Source: an uncultured Bacilli bacterium (GTDB lineage: Bacteria; Bacillota_I; Bacilli_A; RFN20; DUOF01). From it: a DNA stretch of 52,541 nucleotides. The notes beneath the pieces were generated by a model. It was not told where the DNA came from, did no database searches, and saw only the letters and a list, made by a program, of their open reading frames with translations. Position 1 is the first letter of the stretch. The number at the start of each line of letters is the position of its first letter. The position numbers were made by a program, and so were the translations under genes. The stretch lies in the NCBI GenBank assembly GCA_944363575.1, contig CALVUJ010000014.1, forward strand, positions 1 to 52,541, given 5' to 3'. Below, in pieces: positions 15,159-24,615 of the stretch.

Positions 15159-16580
15159 ATGGGATTATTTGAAGTTTTACCTACTAATTTGTTTTCTGTT
15201 TTTAATTCCAAAAACAAAAATATCTATGTAAGTGCATTATTTGTATTAAGACAAGCATTTAAACAAGAATTAGTTATCGAAAAAGATACTTTAATTCACC
15301 AACTATCTTCTACCTTATCTACTGAATTATTATCACTAGATACTGACGAAGAAGAAGTTTTTAATGATGGAAAAAAATTAAACAAAGATGCCCTTTCCTT
15401 ATCTAGATTTATGGTAAAAAGATTATGTGAAACAGGTTGGATAGAAATTGAATATGGAGTAGACACTTCTTTCAAAGAATATATTGCTCTTGCACCTTAT
15501 TCAATAAAGATTATTAATACATTGTACGCTATCATGAAAGAAGATGAACAAGCTTACAATACACATATGTACTCCATTTACTCTAACCTTATACAAGCTG
15601 ACACTGACCGTCAAGACTTCATGTACACAGCTTTACTAAATGCTTACGATCGCACTAACGAACTAGAAAACGACTTAAAATCTTTATATCACAACATCCG
15701 CCGTAAATATAATAAACTTGGCTTTTTAAACACTGTAAACGAAGTCCTAGTAGATCACTTTGACAACTACCAAAAGAAAATAATAACTCAAATATACATG
15801 CCTTTAAAAACAAAAGATTCCTTAAATAGATTTAAAGGAAACATTGTTCAAATACTTTTAAAGTGGTTAAGAAATAGTGATTATATTGAAGAAATAGAAA
15901 AACAAGCCTTCAACTTTCAAAAATTTAATTCTCTTGATGAAGCTAGAGAAGATGTAATCACTAAGATTTATTTTGTTGTAGACAAACTAAACGAACTAGA
16001 AGAAATGATCGATAAAATAGATGAAAAGAACACAAACTACGTAAGTGCTACTACCGAAAAAATGAAAGCTTTGTTAAACAACGATAAAAGTATTAAAGCC
16101 AAAATGTCTAAATTACTTGATAAATTAGCAGACTCTCTAGTAGATAACACGCAAGATGAACTACTTCAAACATTTTACGATAACTTAAACTTGACTCAAA
16201 CGGCATACTTAAGTGAAAGTAGTTTATTTGTAAGAAGTTACACTGCTCCATTCTTATCAAGTGAGCCACTAGAACTAGATGATACCTCTTTTGATCACAT
16301 AGATGACATCGCAAGCAGTTTCATTGAAAACATGAACAACACATATTCTCATAAAAATGTCTTAGCCTATGTAGAAAACAAAATATTAAACAACAAAAAT
16401 GAATTACCTTCTTCACAACTAAAAATAAATTCAGATGAAGACTTAATACTAACAATTCATTCAATGTTAAAAGGCTGGGATAAAAACATTTTCTATAAAA
16501 TTGAATTAGAAAACGGAAATGTAGAAACAAGCGGTTACAAAATACCAAAAATGACATATTTAAGAAGGAGGAAGTTATAA
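15159..16580 (+). CDS. jetA: Wadjet JetA-like (MksF/MukF-type) kleisin subunit
   Basis: A 473-residue helical protein at the head of a three-gene SMC operon. The N-terminal segment (FEVLPTNLFSVFNSKNKNIYVSALFVL) matches the start of JetA-family proteins, and the middle is helical with coiled-coil tendency (about 150-330). JetA is the kleisin that links the heads of the JetC SMC dimer and binds JetB. In complete Wadjet systems the complex extrudes and cuts circular plasmid DNA; without JetD the closely related MksBEF type may act only in chromosome organisation. The ATG follows AGGAGTTG. The end overlaps the ribosome-binding site of jetB. Confidence 0.83.
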   Translation: MGLFEVLPTNLFSVFNSKNKNIYVSALFVLRQAFKQELVIEKDTLIHQLSSTLSTELLSLDTDEEEVFNDGKKLNKDALSLSRFMVKRLCETGWIEIEYGVDTSFKEYIALAPYSIKIINTLYAIMKEDEQAYNTHMYSIYSNLIQADTDRQDFMYTALLNAYDRTNELENDLKSLYHNIRRKYNKLGFLNTVNEVLVDHFDNYQKKIITQIYMPLKTKDSLNRFKGNIVQILLKWLRNSDYIEEIEKQAFNFQKFNSLDEAREDVITKIYFVVDKLNELEEMIDKIDEKNTNYVSATTEKMKALLNNDKSIKAKMSKLLDKLADSLVDNTQDELLQTFYDNLNLTQTAYLSESSLFVRSYTAPFLSSEPLELDDTSFDHIDDIASSFIENMNNTYSHKNVLAYVENKILNNKNELPSSQLKINSDEDLILTIHSMLKGWDKNIFYKIELENGNVETSGYKIPKMTYLRRRKL

Positions 16581-16581
16581 T

Positions 16582-17235
16582 ATGTGGCTAGATACTTACA
16601 ACAATTTAACTAATGGGGAAAAAGAAAGATTTGCTAAATTAACAAACTATTTACTAAACAAAACGTTTGTAACTAGAGAAATCTATGAAGTGAAAGATCG
16701 CTTAGGAAAAATAAATGCTGATTATCGCTTTATAGAAAAGTATTATGATTTATTTGAAGGATATCTAAAAGTTATAAATTATGTTTTAAAAGTAGATGAA
16801 GTATTAGGAGTTATTTATATAGAAAATGACTATGGTTATAACAAACTACGTTTAGACAAACTAACAACACTTGTTCTATTTACTTTAAGAACAATTTATG
16901 ATGAAGAAAAAGAAAGAAACGCAACAAGTAGTGTTGTCTACACCACAACTGCAAGTATCCTATACAAATTATTAGAATTAAAAATCGTACTAAAAAAACC
17001 AACAATGAAAGACATGGTCGATAGCATTCGTTTATTAGTAAATCAAAATATCCTAACTAAAATAGATGGATCAATTGATGATTCTGCTTGTCAATTAGCT
17101 ATTCTTCCTACTATTCTACTAGTAGTAACCAATGAAAAAATTGATGCTATTTATTCAATGGTTTTCCAAGAAGAAAAAGAATTACCAATTAACTTAAATC
17201 AAGAAGTTGATGACACAGTCTTCAATTTAGAATAA
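16582..17235 (+). CDS. jetB: Wadjet JetB-like (MksE/DUF4194) subunit
   Basis: A 217-residue winged-helix-type protein of the DUF4194/MksE kind, the KITE-like subunit that sits on the kleisin in SMC complexes. It is identified mainly by size, the N-terminal YLLNKTFVTREIYEVKDR segment, the GYNKLRLDKLTTLVLFTLRTIYDEE region and its place between jetA and jetC. Stop of jetA and start of jetB are one base apart, with AGGAGG inside jetA. It is followed by AAGGAGGAAG for jetC, so all three are one operon with tight coupling. Confidence 0.8.
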   Translation: MWLDTYNNLTNGEKERFAKLTNYLLNKTFVTREIYEVKDRLGKINADYRFIEKYYDLFEGYLKVINYVLKVDEVLGVIYIENDYGYNKLRLDKLTTLVLFTLRTIYDEEKERNATSSVVYTTTASILYKLLELKIVLKKPTMKDMVDSIRLLVNQNILTKIDGSIDDSACQLAILPTILLVVTNEKIDAIYSMVFQEEKELPINLNQEVDDTVFNLE

Positions 17236-17247
17236 GGAGGAAGAAAA

Positions 17248-20200
17248 ATGAAATTATTAAAGAAAATAGTTTTAATCAACTGGCATTATTTCCGTTTTGA
17301 AACTTTAGAATTAGATAAAATAAATTTCTTAACAGGTAAAAATGGTGCAGGTAAAACAACGGTAATTGATGCTATCCAACTATTAATGCTTGGAGATACA
17401 ACTGGACACTTCTTTAACAAAAGTGCTTCTGACAAATCAAGTAGAACCCTAAAAGGATACTTAAGATGTGAAGTTGGTGATGATGATAATGGAAATATGC
17501 TATATTTAAGAAATGGCCGTTTCACTTCTTACGTAGTAGGAGAATTCTATGATGATGTAAACAACGAATACTGCACGATTGGTGTTGTTTTTGATAACTA
17601 TGAAGATGGATCAATTGATTATAAATACTTTAGTTATGATGGCCCTGTACCTGAAAACAAGTTCGTTATCAACAAACTACCTTTATCAATCAAAGAATTA
17701 AAAGTTTACTTATTAGAAAACTATTATAAAAGCCAAATATCTTTCTTTGAAACAAACTCTGCCTACCGCGAATTCATTAAAGAAAAATTTGGGCATTTAT
17801 CTAATTCATTCTTTGGCTTATTCAAAAAAGCTATTCCATTTTCACCTATTTCTAACATTGAAACATTTATTACAGAATACGTATGTGATGTAAACTCTAC
17901 GATAGACATCGCTTCTATGCAAGAAAACATCCGTAACTATAAAAGATTAGAATCTGACACAGAAACACTAGCTAAACGTGTAGAAGAATTAAAACAAATT
18001 AAAGAAGTATATGAAACATGGAGAAACCAAGAAGATTCTTTCTTAACACAAAAATACATTTATCACCGTAGTGATCTACAAATCAAAAACAAACAACTAG
18101 AGCAAAATAAAGAAAAATTAACCGAAGGAAAAGAAGATCTAGGACAATACTCTTTATTAATTGATAAATGTGAACAAGAAATCAAAAATACGATTGCCGC
18201 TAAAGAAAAATTACTTGAAGAAAAATACTCCCTAGATATCTACAAACAACAAGCTGTAATTGAAGATAAAAAAGCTAAAATAGATGAACAAATAAAAGAG
18301 TTACAAAACAGTGTAGAAGCAATCGTAACTAACATGGACAACTATCAACTACAATGGATGGGATCCATCAATAAAATACTTGCTTGTGATGTACACGACA
18401 ACGAAAACATCAATGAACTAAAAGCTATTGCTAAACAATATTATAAAAGAATTGAAGAATTCAACACTAATATAGATTTAGAAAACTTAGACTTAGATTA
18501 CTTCGTTGAAATGCAAAAAAATATTAACAATCTAAAAACAGAAATAAGTGGAGTTCTACATTCATTCAAAGAAGAAATCAAGAAAAACAATCGCCGTCTA
18601 GCAGAAATATCATCTAATATATCTAACCTAGATCGCGGAGTAAAAAACTATGACCAAAGATTATTAACACTAAAAAGAATTATTGAACAAAAACTAAAAG
18701 AAAGACATAACAAAACAATTGAAGTATCCATTCTAGCCGATTTACTAGAAGTAAAAACACCACAATGGAAAAACGCAATTGAAGGATACTTAAATACTCA
18801 AAAATTTTATTTAATCATTGATCCAATCTATTTTGATGAAGCATTAAAAATATATGATGAAGTAAAATTTGAATATAATTTATATGATTTTGGATTAGTA
18901 GATTGCTTAAAAGTAAAACAAGCCAATCCTGTACGCATAAAAGGTTCTCTAGCAGAAGAATTAACTACTACGAACGATTATGCTCGTGCTTATATTGATT
19001 CTTTACTAGGTAACTTAATGAAATGTGATAAAGTAGAAGATTTAAGAAAATATTCTCGTTCAATCACTGAAACAGGTATGACTTATCAAGGATATGTAGC
19101 AAGACAAATCAACAAAGAAAGATGGCGTAATCACTACATCGGCATAAACTCTTTAGGCAATGAAAAACAATTCTTAGAAAATGAATATACTGATATTCAA
19201 AAAACTAACACTAAGTTAGAAAGTTTAATTACTACTTTTGAAGATGCTGCTCATGTAGAGGTTCTAAACACTAATGAGATAAAATCAATGAGTGAAATAA
19301 GTGTCGTATATAAGAAAATGCCTGATTTAGTTCACCAAAAAGATGAATTAGATAAAGAACTTGATAAATTAGATTTAAGTTATGTAGAAGTCTTAGAAGC
19401 CAAAATAGATAAAATGCAAAATAAAATTAGAGAATTCGAAGTACAAAAAGACGAATTACTAACAAGTCAAGTAAAACAAAGAAGCGAACTAGAAAGACTA
19501 GAGCAATTCGATATCCCTATGTATACAGATCAAGTAAAAGAAGCTAAAGAAGTTATTTATAACATGTTTAATAAAGCTTGGATCATGTCAACAGGTGAAC
19601 CTGCCTTCATTGAAGAATTAGAAAGAACTAAAAACATTACGACATTATTAAACTTCTATAAATCTAAGATAGACCACGTTGATAGTCAAAACAAAGGCTT
19701 AAGAGACAAACTAATCATGTTAAGAAGCCAATACAATTCAGTATACCATATTTCTTACAACCCAAATGCTGGAGACAATACACTATATGATGAAGAACTA
19801 GAAGAATTTGAAAGCAACAAACTAGTAGACTATCAAGAAAAAATCAAAATAGCTAAAGCTAACGCTATCGCTCAATTCAAAGACGATTTCCTAGCTAAAT
19901 TAAAATCTAACTTTGATACAGTAAAAATGCAAATAGATGCTCTAAACGATGCTTTAAGTGGCTCTAAATTTGGAACAGATTCTTACCACTTCATAATGAA
20001 TCCACGTACTGAATATAAAAACTATTATGATATGATTACCGATCCTCTTTTAATGGAAGGATACAGTGTAAACGAAGATGCTTTCCAAGAAAAATACAAA
20101 GACACAATTGAAGATTTATTTAGACAAATAACTTTCGCTGATACTACTTTAGATATAAATACTCGTAGTGAAATAGAAAGAAATATTGCTAAATTTACCG

Positions 20201-20607
20201 ATTATCGAACTTACTTAAAATTTGACTTAATCGTTACAGATAATGAAGGAAGAAAACAACACTTATCAAAAACATTATTAAAGAAATCAGGAGGAGAAAC
20301 CCAAACTCCATTCTACATTTCTGTACTTGCTTCATTCGCTCAACTATATCGAACTAACGATACATCAAATACGAAAAACCAAACAGTTAGACTTATCGTC
20401 TTTGATGAAGCCTTCTCTAAGATGGATAGTGAAAGAATTCAAGAATCAGTTAAATTACTTAGAAATTATGGCTTACAAGCTATACTAAGTGCCCCACCTG
20501 AAAAAATGTCTGACATTGTCCCTCTTGTAGATAACACCGTATGTATTGTAAGAGATGATCAAAATTCATTTATTAGAAATTATCAAAAAGAACTAGTCAC
20601 AGCCTAG
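17248..20607 (+). CDS. jetC: Wadjet JetC-like (MksB/MukB-type) SMC ATPase
   Basis: A 1119-residue SMC-type ATPase. Walker A GKNGAGKTT is at 30-38; the C-terminal head has the signature KKSGGETQTPFY (SGGE about 1014) and Walker B RLIVFDEAFSKMD (about 1047-1059), followed by ILSAPPEK. Two long coiled coils (about 225-480 and 640-800) flank a compact hinge-like region. The FDEAFSKMD wording and the N-terminal INWHYFRFETLELDKINFLTGKNG are characteristic of JetC rather than of housekeeping SMC or SbcC. All nucleotide-binding residues are present, so the ATPase is expected to be active. The coding end forms part of a terminator, and no jetD follows. Confidence 0.92.
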   Translation: MKLLKKIVLINWHYFRFETLELDKINFLTGKNGAGKTTVIDAIQLLMLGDTTGHFFNKSASDKSSRTLKGYLRCEVGDDDNGNMLYLRNGRFTSYVVGEFYDDVNNEYCTIGVVFDNYEDGSIDYKYFSYDGPVPENKFVINKLPLSIKELKVYLLENYYKSQISFFETNSAYREFIKEKFGHLSNSFFGLFKKAIPFSPISNIETFITEYVCDVNSTIDIASMQENIRNYKRLESDTETLAKRVEELKQIKEVYETWRNQEDSFLTQKYIYHRSDLQIKNKQLEQNKEKLTEGKEDLGQYSLLIDKCEQEIKNTIAAKEKLLEEKYSLDIYKQQAVIEDKKAKIDEQIKELQNSVEAIVTNMDNYQLQWMGSINKILACDVHDNENINELKAIAKQYYKRIEEFNTNIDLENLDLDYFVEMQKNINNLKTEISGVLHSFKEEIKKNNRRLAEISSNISNLDRGVKNYDQRLLTLKRIIEQKLKERHNKTIEVSILADLLEVKTPQWKNAIEGYLNTQKFYLIIDPIYFDEALKIYDEVKFEYNLYDFGLVDCLKVKQANPVRIKGSLAEELTTTNDYARAYIDSLLGNLMKCDKVEDLRKYSRSITETGMTYQGYVARQINKERWRNHYIGINSLGNEKQFLENEYTDIQKTNTKLESLITTFEDAAHVEVLNTNEIKSMSEISVVYKKMPDLVHQKDELDKELDKLDLSYVEVLEAKIDKMQNKIREFEVQKDELLTSQVKQRSELERLEQFDIPMYTDQVKEAKEVIYNMFNKAWIMSTGEPAFIEELERTKNITTLLNFYKSKIDHVDSQNKGLRDKLIMLRSQYNSVYHISYNPNAGDNTLYDEELEEFESNKLVDYQEKIKIAKANAIAQFKDDFLAKLKSNFDTVKMQIDALNDALSGSKFGTDSYHFIMNPRTEYKNYYDMITDPLLMEGYSVNEDAFQEKYKDTIEDLFRQITFADTTLDINTRSEIERNIAKFTDYRTYLKFDLIVTDNEGRKQHLSKTLLKKSGGETQTPFYISVLASFAQLYRTNDTSNTKNQTVRLIVFDEAFSKMDSERIQESVKLLRNYGLQAILSAPPEKMSDIVPLVDNTVCIVRDDQNSFIRNYQKELVTA

Positions 20608-20615
20608 TTCTTTTT
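20585..20615. terminator. bidirectional terminator between jetC and the 382-aa gene
   Basis: A perfect 12-bp stem, AAAAAGAACTAG with CTAGTTCTTTTT, and a 7-base loop. It includes the last codons and the stop of jetC and works on both strands, which isolates the jet operon from the convergent neighbour. Confidence 0.88.
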
Positions 20616-20632
20616 ATATACTATCTCAACTT

Positions 20633-21781
20633 TCATCTACCCATGTTCTTTTTATTTTCTTTAACTTTATAATTAATAACTTTTTTCCATTTATATTCCA
20701 TTTTTTGAGAAAAAATTCTCGTAAGTTCTAAACGTTCCTCATCATCAACATCAGGCTCAATCATTGAACACACTTCCCTATACGCAATCGTATCATAAAG
20801 ACGCGTTTCAATCTCCATAAAATCTTTATTTGAAACATCCCCAAAATAAATTGTATTATCATTCACAACATTAAAATTAAATTCCTCATCCTTACCAAAA
20901 TCTAACTTCATTTCCTCAAAACCAAAAAAAGCAACTAAAACATCACAAATATTCTTAATTGTAATCTCACGATGTTTCTTAGACAAATTATTCCATATAG
21001 GTATATAAAAAGCCATAATTGAAATTGATTGCTCATCAATACCTTTAGAATTCTCTATTTTCTCACAATAATCTTCCAAACATTTTTGTTCATTATTAAT
21101 CAACTCAGAAGCCATAAAAAAATAACCATTAACAAAATCTACCATCCTAGAACACTCTCTAGCCTTCATAATTTTCCTCGATATTCTCTTCAAATCATAC
21201 ACAAATTTTTTAAAAACACCAATAAACACAATTTTATCCAAAAAAGAGTAACCTTTTATAAAATAATTAAAATCCATTCTTTTAAAAAGCTCCACAAGTT
21301 GTTCATTAGCATAACAAAAAGCATCGCTTTTCCTAGGATTAAAAAAATAATAACCATATCCCTTTTTAAAAGGAATACTCGCAGGAAAATCCGAAATTGG
21401 AGAAACAAGAAAATTAAACTTCAACCGTTCAAAATCTTCATCACTATAACACCCTTTATCATTCCTACTAACACAAAGACTCTGATACTGCTCTCTTTTA
21501 AAATAAAAATACCTAAATAACACATCATAACCAGATGTAAATCTTTTCTTTTCTCCTATAAAAATATCTTTATATCCTTTATATTCCTCATTTGTTTCAA
21601 ACACAAAATTAGCCCTAGGCATACCCGTAGACTCACTCACTATCTCATCCAATTCCTCTAACAAAACCCTAATCTCATCTTCTTTTTTATACAAAAAATT
21701 AATGTCTACAAATTGATACACAACATTTCTTACATTACTCCCAATTAAACTATATCCCAAATTAAAATTCTCAATTATCAT
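20633..21781 (-). CDS. unrecognised 382-aa cytoplasmic protein
   Basis: I do not recognise this family. It is 382 residues, has no signal peptide or membrane helix, is aromatic-rich (for example VLFRYFYFKREQYQSL and FKKGYGYYFFNP) and ends in a strongly basic tail (KWKKVINYKVKENKKN). A middle helical region contains KFVYDLKRISRKIMKARECSRMVDF. It is not JetD: there is no Toprim-like E...DxD pattern and no match to the JetD layout. It stands alone, convergent with jetC, with its own near-consensus promoter, and ends with TGA, supporting the standard code. Position next to jetABC may be coincidental. Confidence 0.6.
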   Translation of the reverse strand: MIIENFNLGYSLIGSNVRNVVYQFVDINFLYKKEDEIRVLLEELDEIVSESTGMPRANFVFETNEEYKGYKDIFIGEKKRFTSGYDVLFRYFYFKREQYQSLCVSRNDKGCYSDEDFERLKFNFLVSPISDFPASIPFKKGYGYYFFNPRKSDAFCYANEQLVELFKRMDFNYFIKGYSFLDKIVFIGVFKKFVYDLKRISRKIMKARECSRMVDFVNGYFFMASELINNEQKCLEDYCEKIENSKGIDEQSISIMAFYIPIWNNLSKKHREITIKNICDVLVAFFGFEEMKLDFGKDEEFNFNVVNDNTIYFGDVSNKDFMEIETRLYDTIAYREVCSMIEPDVDDEERLELTRIFSQKMEYKWKKVINYKVKENKKNMGR

Positions 21782-21823
21782 ACAAAACTACACCTACCAC
21801 TTAAATACTAATCTTCTACTTAA

Positions 21824-21852
21824 ATGATACAACCCTATTATCAACCTGTCAA
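21824..21852 (-). promoter_or_regulatory. strong promoter of the 382-aa gene
   Basis: On the minus strand TTGACA (21847-21852), 17 bases, TATCAT (21824-21829). The -35 is a perfect sigma-A consensus. The start of the gene is about 40 bases downstream. Confidence 0.7.
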
Positions 21853-21868
21853 ACACTTTTTTCTAACA

Positions 21869-22516
21869 TCAATGATTAACAATAATCGGCTCCAACACCA
21901 TCACATCATGCTTCTTATTTTTCACAGCCTCTAATAAAAAACAATTAGAAAACTTTTTATTACTATCATAAATAAACCTCAATCTCCTAACACCAAAATT
22001 ATTACCATCCAATTCTTTAATCAAATCAACAAAATGACTACTCTTATACACCACCATAAACCTACCATTACTCTTTAAAAGACGACTACACGCTCTAACT
22101 AACTCACTAATACTCAAACTCTCATCATGCCTAGCCAATCTCAAACTACTATTATCATTAACTAAACTATTCTTAAAATATGGAGGATTACACACAATCA
22201 CATCAACCTTATCAATATCTAAATCCTGCACCCTTTTACAATATAACTCATACTTCTCTATCTTATTTAACTCCAAATTTTCCTTACATAACTTCAAAGC
22301 CTCTTCATTAATATCTACACCAATCAACTTACCATATTTAAACTTACTTGCATACAAAAGCAATGCCCCATTATTAGTACCAACATCTAACACAACCTCA
22401 TTTTTCTTTATCTCTATAAACTCCCCCAAAAAACAAGTATCACTATTAATCTTAAACATCTCACTATCTTGATATAAATAAATATCACTATTAGGCAAAT
22501 AATCTAAACTTCTCAT
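21869..22516 (-). CDS. trmN6: tRNA1(Val) adenine-N6 methyltransferase (TrmN6/YfiC-like)
   Basis: A 215-residue SAM-dependent methyltransferase related to the enzyme that modifies A37 of tRNA-Val. SAM-binding motif DVGTNNG at 44-50, acidic D68 after strand 2, and the catalytic NPPYF at 110-114, followed by ..LRLARHDESL, typical for this family. It is shorter than E. coli TrmN6 (about 245) but complete in the core. The start ATG overlaps the stop of the upstream membrane-protein gene (ATGA). The RNA substrate is inferred from family. Confidence 0.87.
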   Translation of the reverse strand: MRSLDYLPNSDIYLYQDSEMFKINSDTCFLGEFIEIKKNEVVLDVGTNNGALLLYASKFKYGKLIGVDINEEALKLCKENLELNKIEKYELYCKRVQDLDIDKVDVIVCNPPYFKNSLVNDNSSLRLARHDESLSISELVRACSRLLKSNGRFMVVYKSSHFVDLIKELDGNNFGVRRLRFIYDSNKKFSNCFLLEAVKNKKHDVMVLEPIIVNH

Positions 22517-23079
22517 TTGTACACAAACTCCACCTTAGCTCTACTAATTCTTTTTAAGTTTCTCCTTCTATTATAATTCGTAATAATATTTAAAAGAAGT
22601 TCTTCTCCTACTTCCCACAAAGCAACCCATCCTAAAATAGAAATACCCTCCATAAATACTTGCATCACCTCATTAGAACTCTCCACATTAGAAAAAAAAT
22701 AAACCCCAAGCAACAACACTCCAATAAAAGAATATCTTAAACACCTAGAAATAGAAGTATTCAACACATGCTTATTCCTATCTAACAAATAACTAAAATA
22801 AGACTTCATCGCAGCTTTAACATTCTTCTCTTTTACACTATCCTCTATCTCCTTAGGCAAATACAAATTAAGTTCAATATTATATTTCATAGGAATATCT
22901 AAAGAAGAATCCACCACATAATCAATAAAATCTTCCTCAATATCCCTTTTCCTAAAAGGCGTAGGATCCCATTCATTATAAATATCTTCATAATTATTCA
23001 AAGCAATATCAATTTTATAAGCATTATCCCTTTTATCATAATTATATAACCTATCCAATACACTCTTCTTTTTCTTCAT
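22513..23079 (-). CDS. unrecognised small membrane protein
   Basis: About 188 residues. The N-terminal 100 residues are soluble and charged, with YKIDIALNNYEDIYNEWDPTPFRKRDIEEDFIDY and a segment IPMKYNIELNLYLPKEI; two membrane helices follow (about 115-133 and 142-160), then a basic tail RRRNLKRISRAKVEF. I chose the ATG at 23079 because GAGGAGTG lies just before it, rather than the two upstream in-frame starts. It sits between truA and trmN6 with 4-base contacts on both sides, so it is probably co-transcribed. No family function known to me. Confidence 0.7.
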   Translation of the reverse strand: MKKKKSVLDRLYNYDKRDNAYKIDIALNNYEDIYNEWDPTPFRKRDIEEDFIDYVVDSSLDIPMKYNIELNLYLPKEIEDSVKEKNVKAAMKSYFSYLLDRNKHVLNTSISRCLRYSFIGVLLLGVYFFSNVESSNEVMQVFMEGISILGWVALWEVGEELLLNIITNYNRRRNLKRISRAKVEFVYK

Positions 23080-23083
23080 AATA

Positions 23084-23824
23084 TCACTCCTCATAATTAA
23101 CACAAACTAGATATAACCCACAAGCATCTACCTTATAATTACTTCTCTTTAATTCCTTACTATCCAATCTCTCTTTAATAAAACTCTCATCCTTAAACCC
23201 TTTACCAATCTCTAATAAAACCCCTACAATCATCCTAACCATATACCTCAAAAAACCATTACCCTTAAAATTAAAAGCAATTATATTATTCTCCTTATTA
23301 ATATCTATATTATAAATGCTACGTATATAATCTTTAACCTTCTCCTCTTCACTCGCACAAAAATTTTTAAAATCATGCTCACCTAAAAATAATTTGCTTG
23401 CCTCAATCATCCTAAAAAGATCCAACTCCCTATTATATTGATAAACATAATCTTTCATCAAAGGATCGTACTCCCCAACATTTACTAAATATCTGTATTC
23501 CTTACTAACACTACTATATCTAGCATGAAAAGACATCATAACTTCCTTAACATCCTTAACATAAATATCCTTAGCTAACAAAGAATTAAAAGCCCTTTTA
23601 AACTGCTCTCCTGTCATCTTCAAATTACTTTCAAAGTTAAACACTTGCCCTAAAGCATGCACCCCTTTATCTGTTCTCCCGCTACCAAAACTCTTCACTT
23701 CATAACCATGTATTTCTTTTAAAACTCTTTCAATCTCCCCTTGAACACTACGAAGCTTATCCTGTTTCTGATACCCATTAAAGTTCACTCCATTATAACT
23801 AACAATAACCTTAAAATTCTTCAT
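23084..23824 (-). CDS. truA: tRNA pseudouridine(38-40) synthase
   Basis: A 246-residue TruA that isomerises uridines 38-40 in the anticodon arm of tRNAs. The catalytic aspartate D52 is in SGRTDKGVHALGQ; other family marks are YNGVNFNGYQKQ, YRYLVNVGEYDP, FRMIEAS and FLRYMVRMIVG. The start at 23824 shares its A with the stop of ecfT (TAATG), and GGGGTGG precedes it; the upstream ATG at 23866 would lie inside ecfT and adds unlike residues. The order ecfA1-ecfA2-ecfT-truA is the same as in B. subtilis. Confidence 0.96.
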   Translation of the reverse strand: MKNFKVIVSYNGVNFNGYQKQDKLRSVQGEIERVLKEIHGYEVKSFGSGRTDKGVHALGQVFNFESNLKMTGEQFKRAFNSLLAKDIYVKDVKEVMMSFHARYSSVSKEYRYLVNVGEYDPLMKDYVYQYNRELDLFRMIEASKLFLGEHDFKNFCASEEEKVKDYIRSIYNIDINKENNIIAFNFKGNGFLRYMVRMIVGVLLEIGKGFKDESFIKERLDSKELKRSNYKVDACGLYLVCVNYEE

Positions 23825-24615
23825 TAAACCACCCCATTTAAAAATACAATAAGCCCTAACAAACAACCAAAAACCACAACACCCATAACATCTACTAGCC
23901 TTATCTTAAATCGCTTATACTGACTACGCTTATTACTACTATCATAGCCTCTCGCCACCATCGCATTAGTAAGCTCATCTGCTTTATCAAAACATGAAAT
24001 AAATAAAGGAATAATTAAACTCGTTAATCCTCTTAACTTATCTCTATATTTACCATATTTAAAATCAATCCCCCTACTAGTTTGAGCCTTTTTTATCCTT
24101 TCTAATTCTTCAAATAATGTAGGAATAAATCTCAAAGCAATAGAAACCATAATTGCAATCTCATACACATTAACCTTAAAAATCTTTAAAGGAGTTAAAT
24201 AAAACTCTAATGCATATGTTAACTCGCTAGGAGTAGTACTAGAACTAAGCAAAGTAGAAATCATTAAAATCATTACTAATCTTAAAAAGATATAAATAGT
24301 TTGTAAAATAGCTTCCTTATAAACATAGATACCCCAAATCTCAAACCAAACTTCCCCTTTAATAGTAAAAAGATTAATAACTAAAAGCATTAAAAACAAA
24401 AACCACATATGCCTAATAACCTTCAATAAAGGCTTAAACCTCAACTTCCCTATTACCATAAACAAACATAACAACAAAAACAAACAACCAAAACTAACAA
24501 TATTAAAATCTAAAAAGCAAAAAACTAAAAGCACAACCATCAAAACAATCTTAATCCGTGCATCAATCTTCGTTAAAAGCGAATGATTATTAACATATCT
24601 CCCAAAACTATCCAT
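23824..24615 (-). CDS. ecfT: ECF transporter transmembrane protein EcfT
   Basis: A 263-residue integral membrane protein with five or six helices that couples the two EcfA ATPases to different substrate-binding S components (vitamin and metal uptake). The coupling-helix motifs with Ala-Arg-Gly signatures are visible: KAQTSRGIDF and NAMVARGYDSS near the C-terminal half, plus an N-terminal LTKIDARIKI. Start ATG with GAGGTG. It overlaps ecfA2 by 8 bases and truA by one base. No S component gene is in the window. Confidence 0.95.
   Translation of the reverse strand: MDSFGRYVNNHSLLTKIDARIKIVLMVVLLVFCFLDFNIVSFGCLFLLLCLFMVIGKLRFKPLLKVIRHMWFLFLMLLVINLFTIKGEVWFEIWGIYVYKEAILQTIYIFLRLVMILMISTLLSSSTTPSELTYALEFYLTPLKIFKVNVYEIAIMVSIALRFIPTLFEELERIKKAQTSRGIDFKYGKYRDKLRGLTSLIIPLFISCFDKADELTNAMVARGYDSSNKRSQYKRFKIRLVDVMGVVVFGCLLGLIVFLNGVV

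Noticed and set aside
20633-21781. 382-aa protein as JetD, completing a Wadjet system
   Set aside because: It is on the opposite strand, behind a bidirectional terminator, and shows no Toprim-like acidic pattern or other JetD feature.
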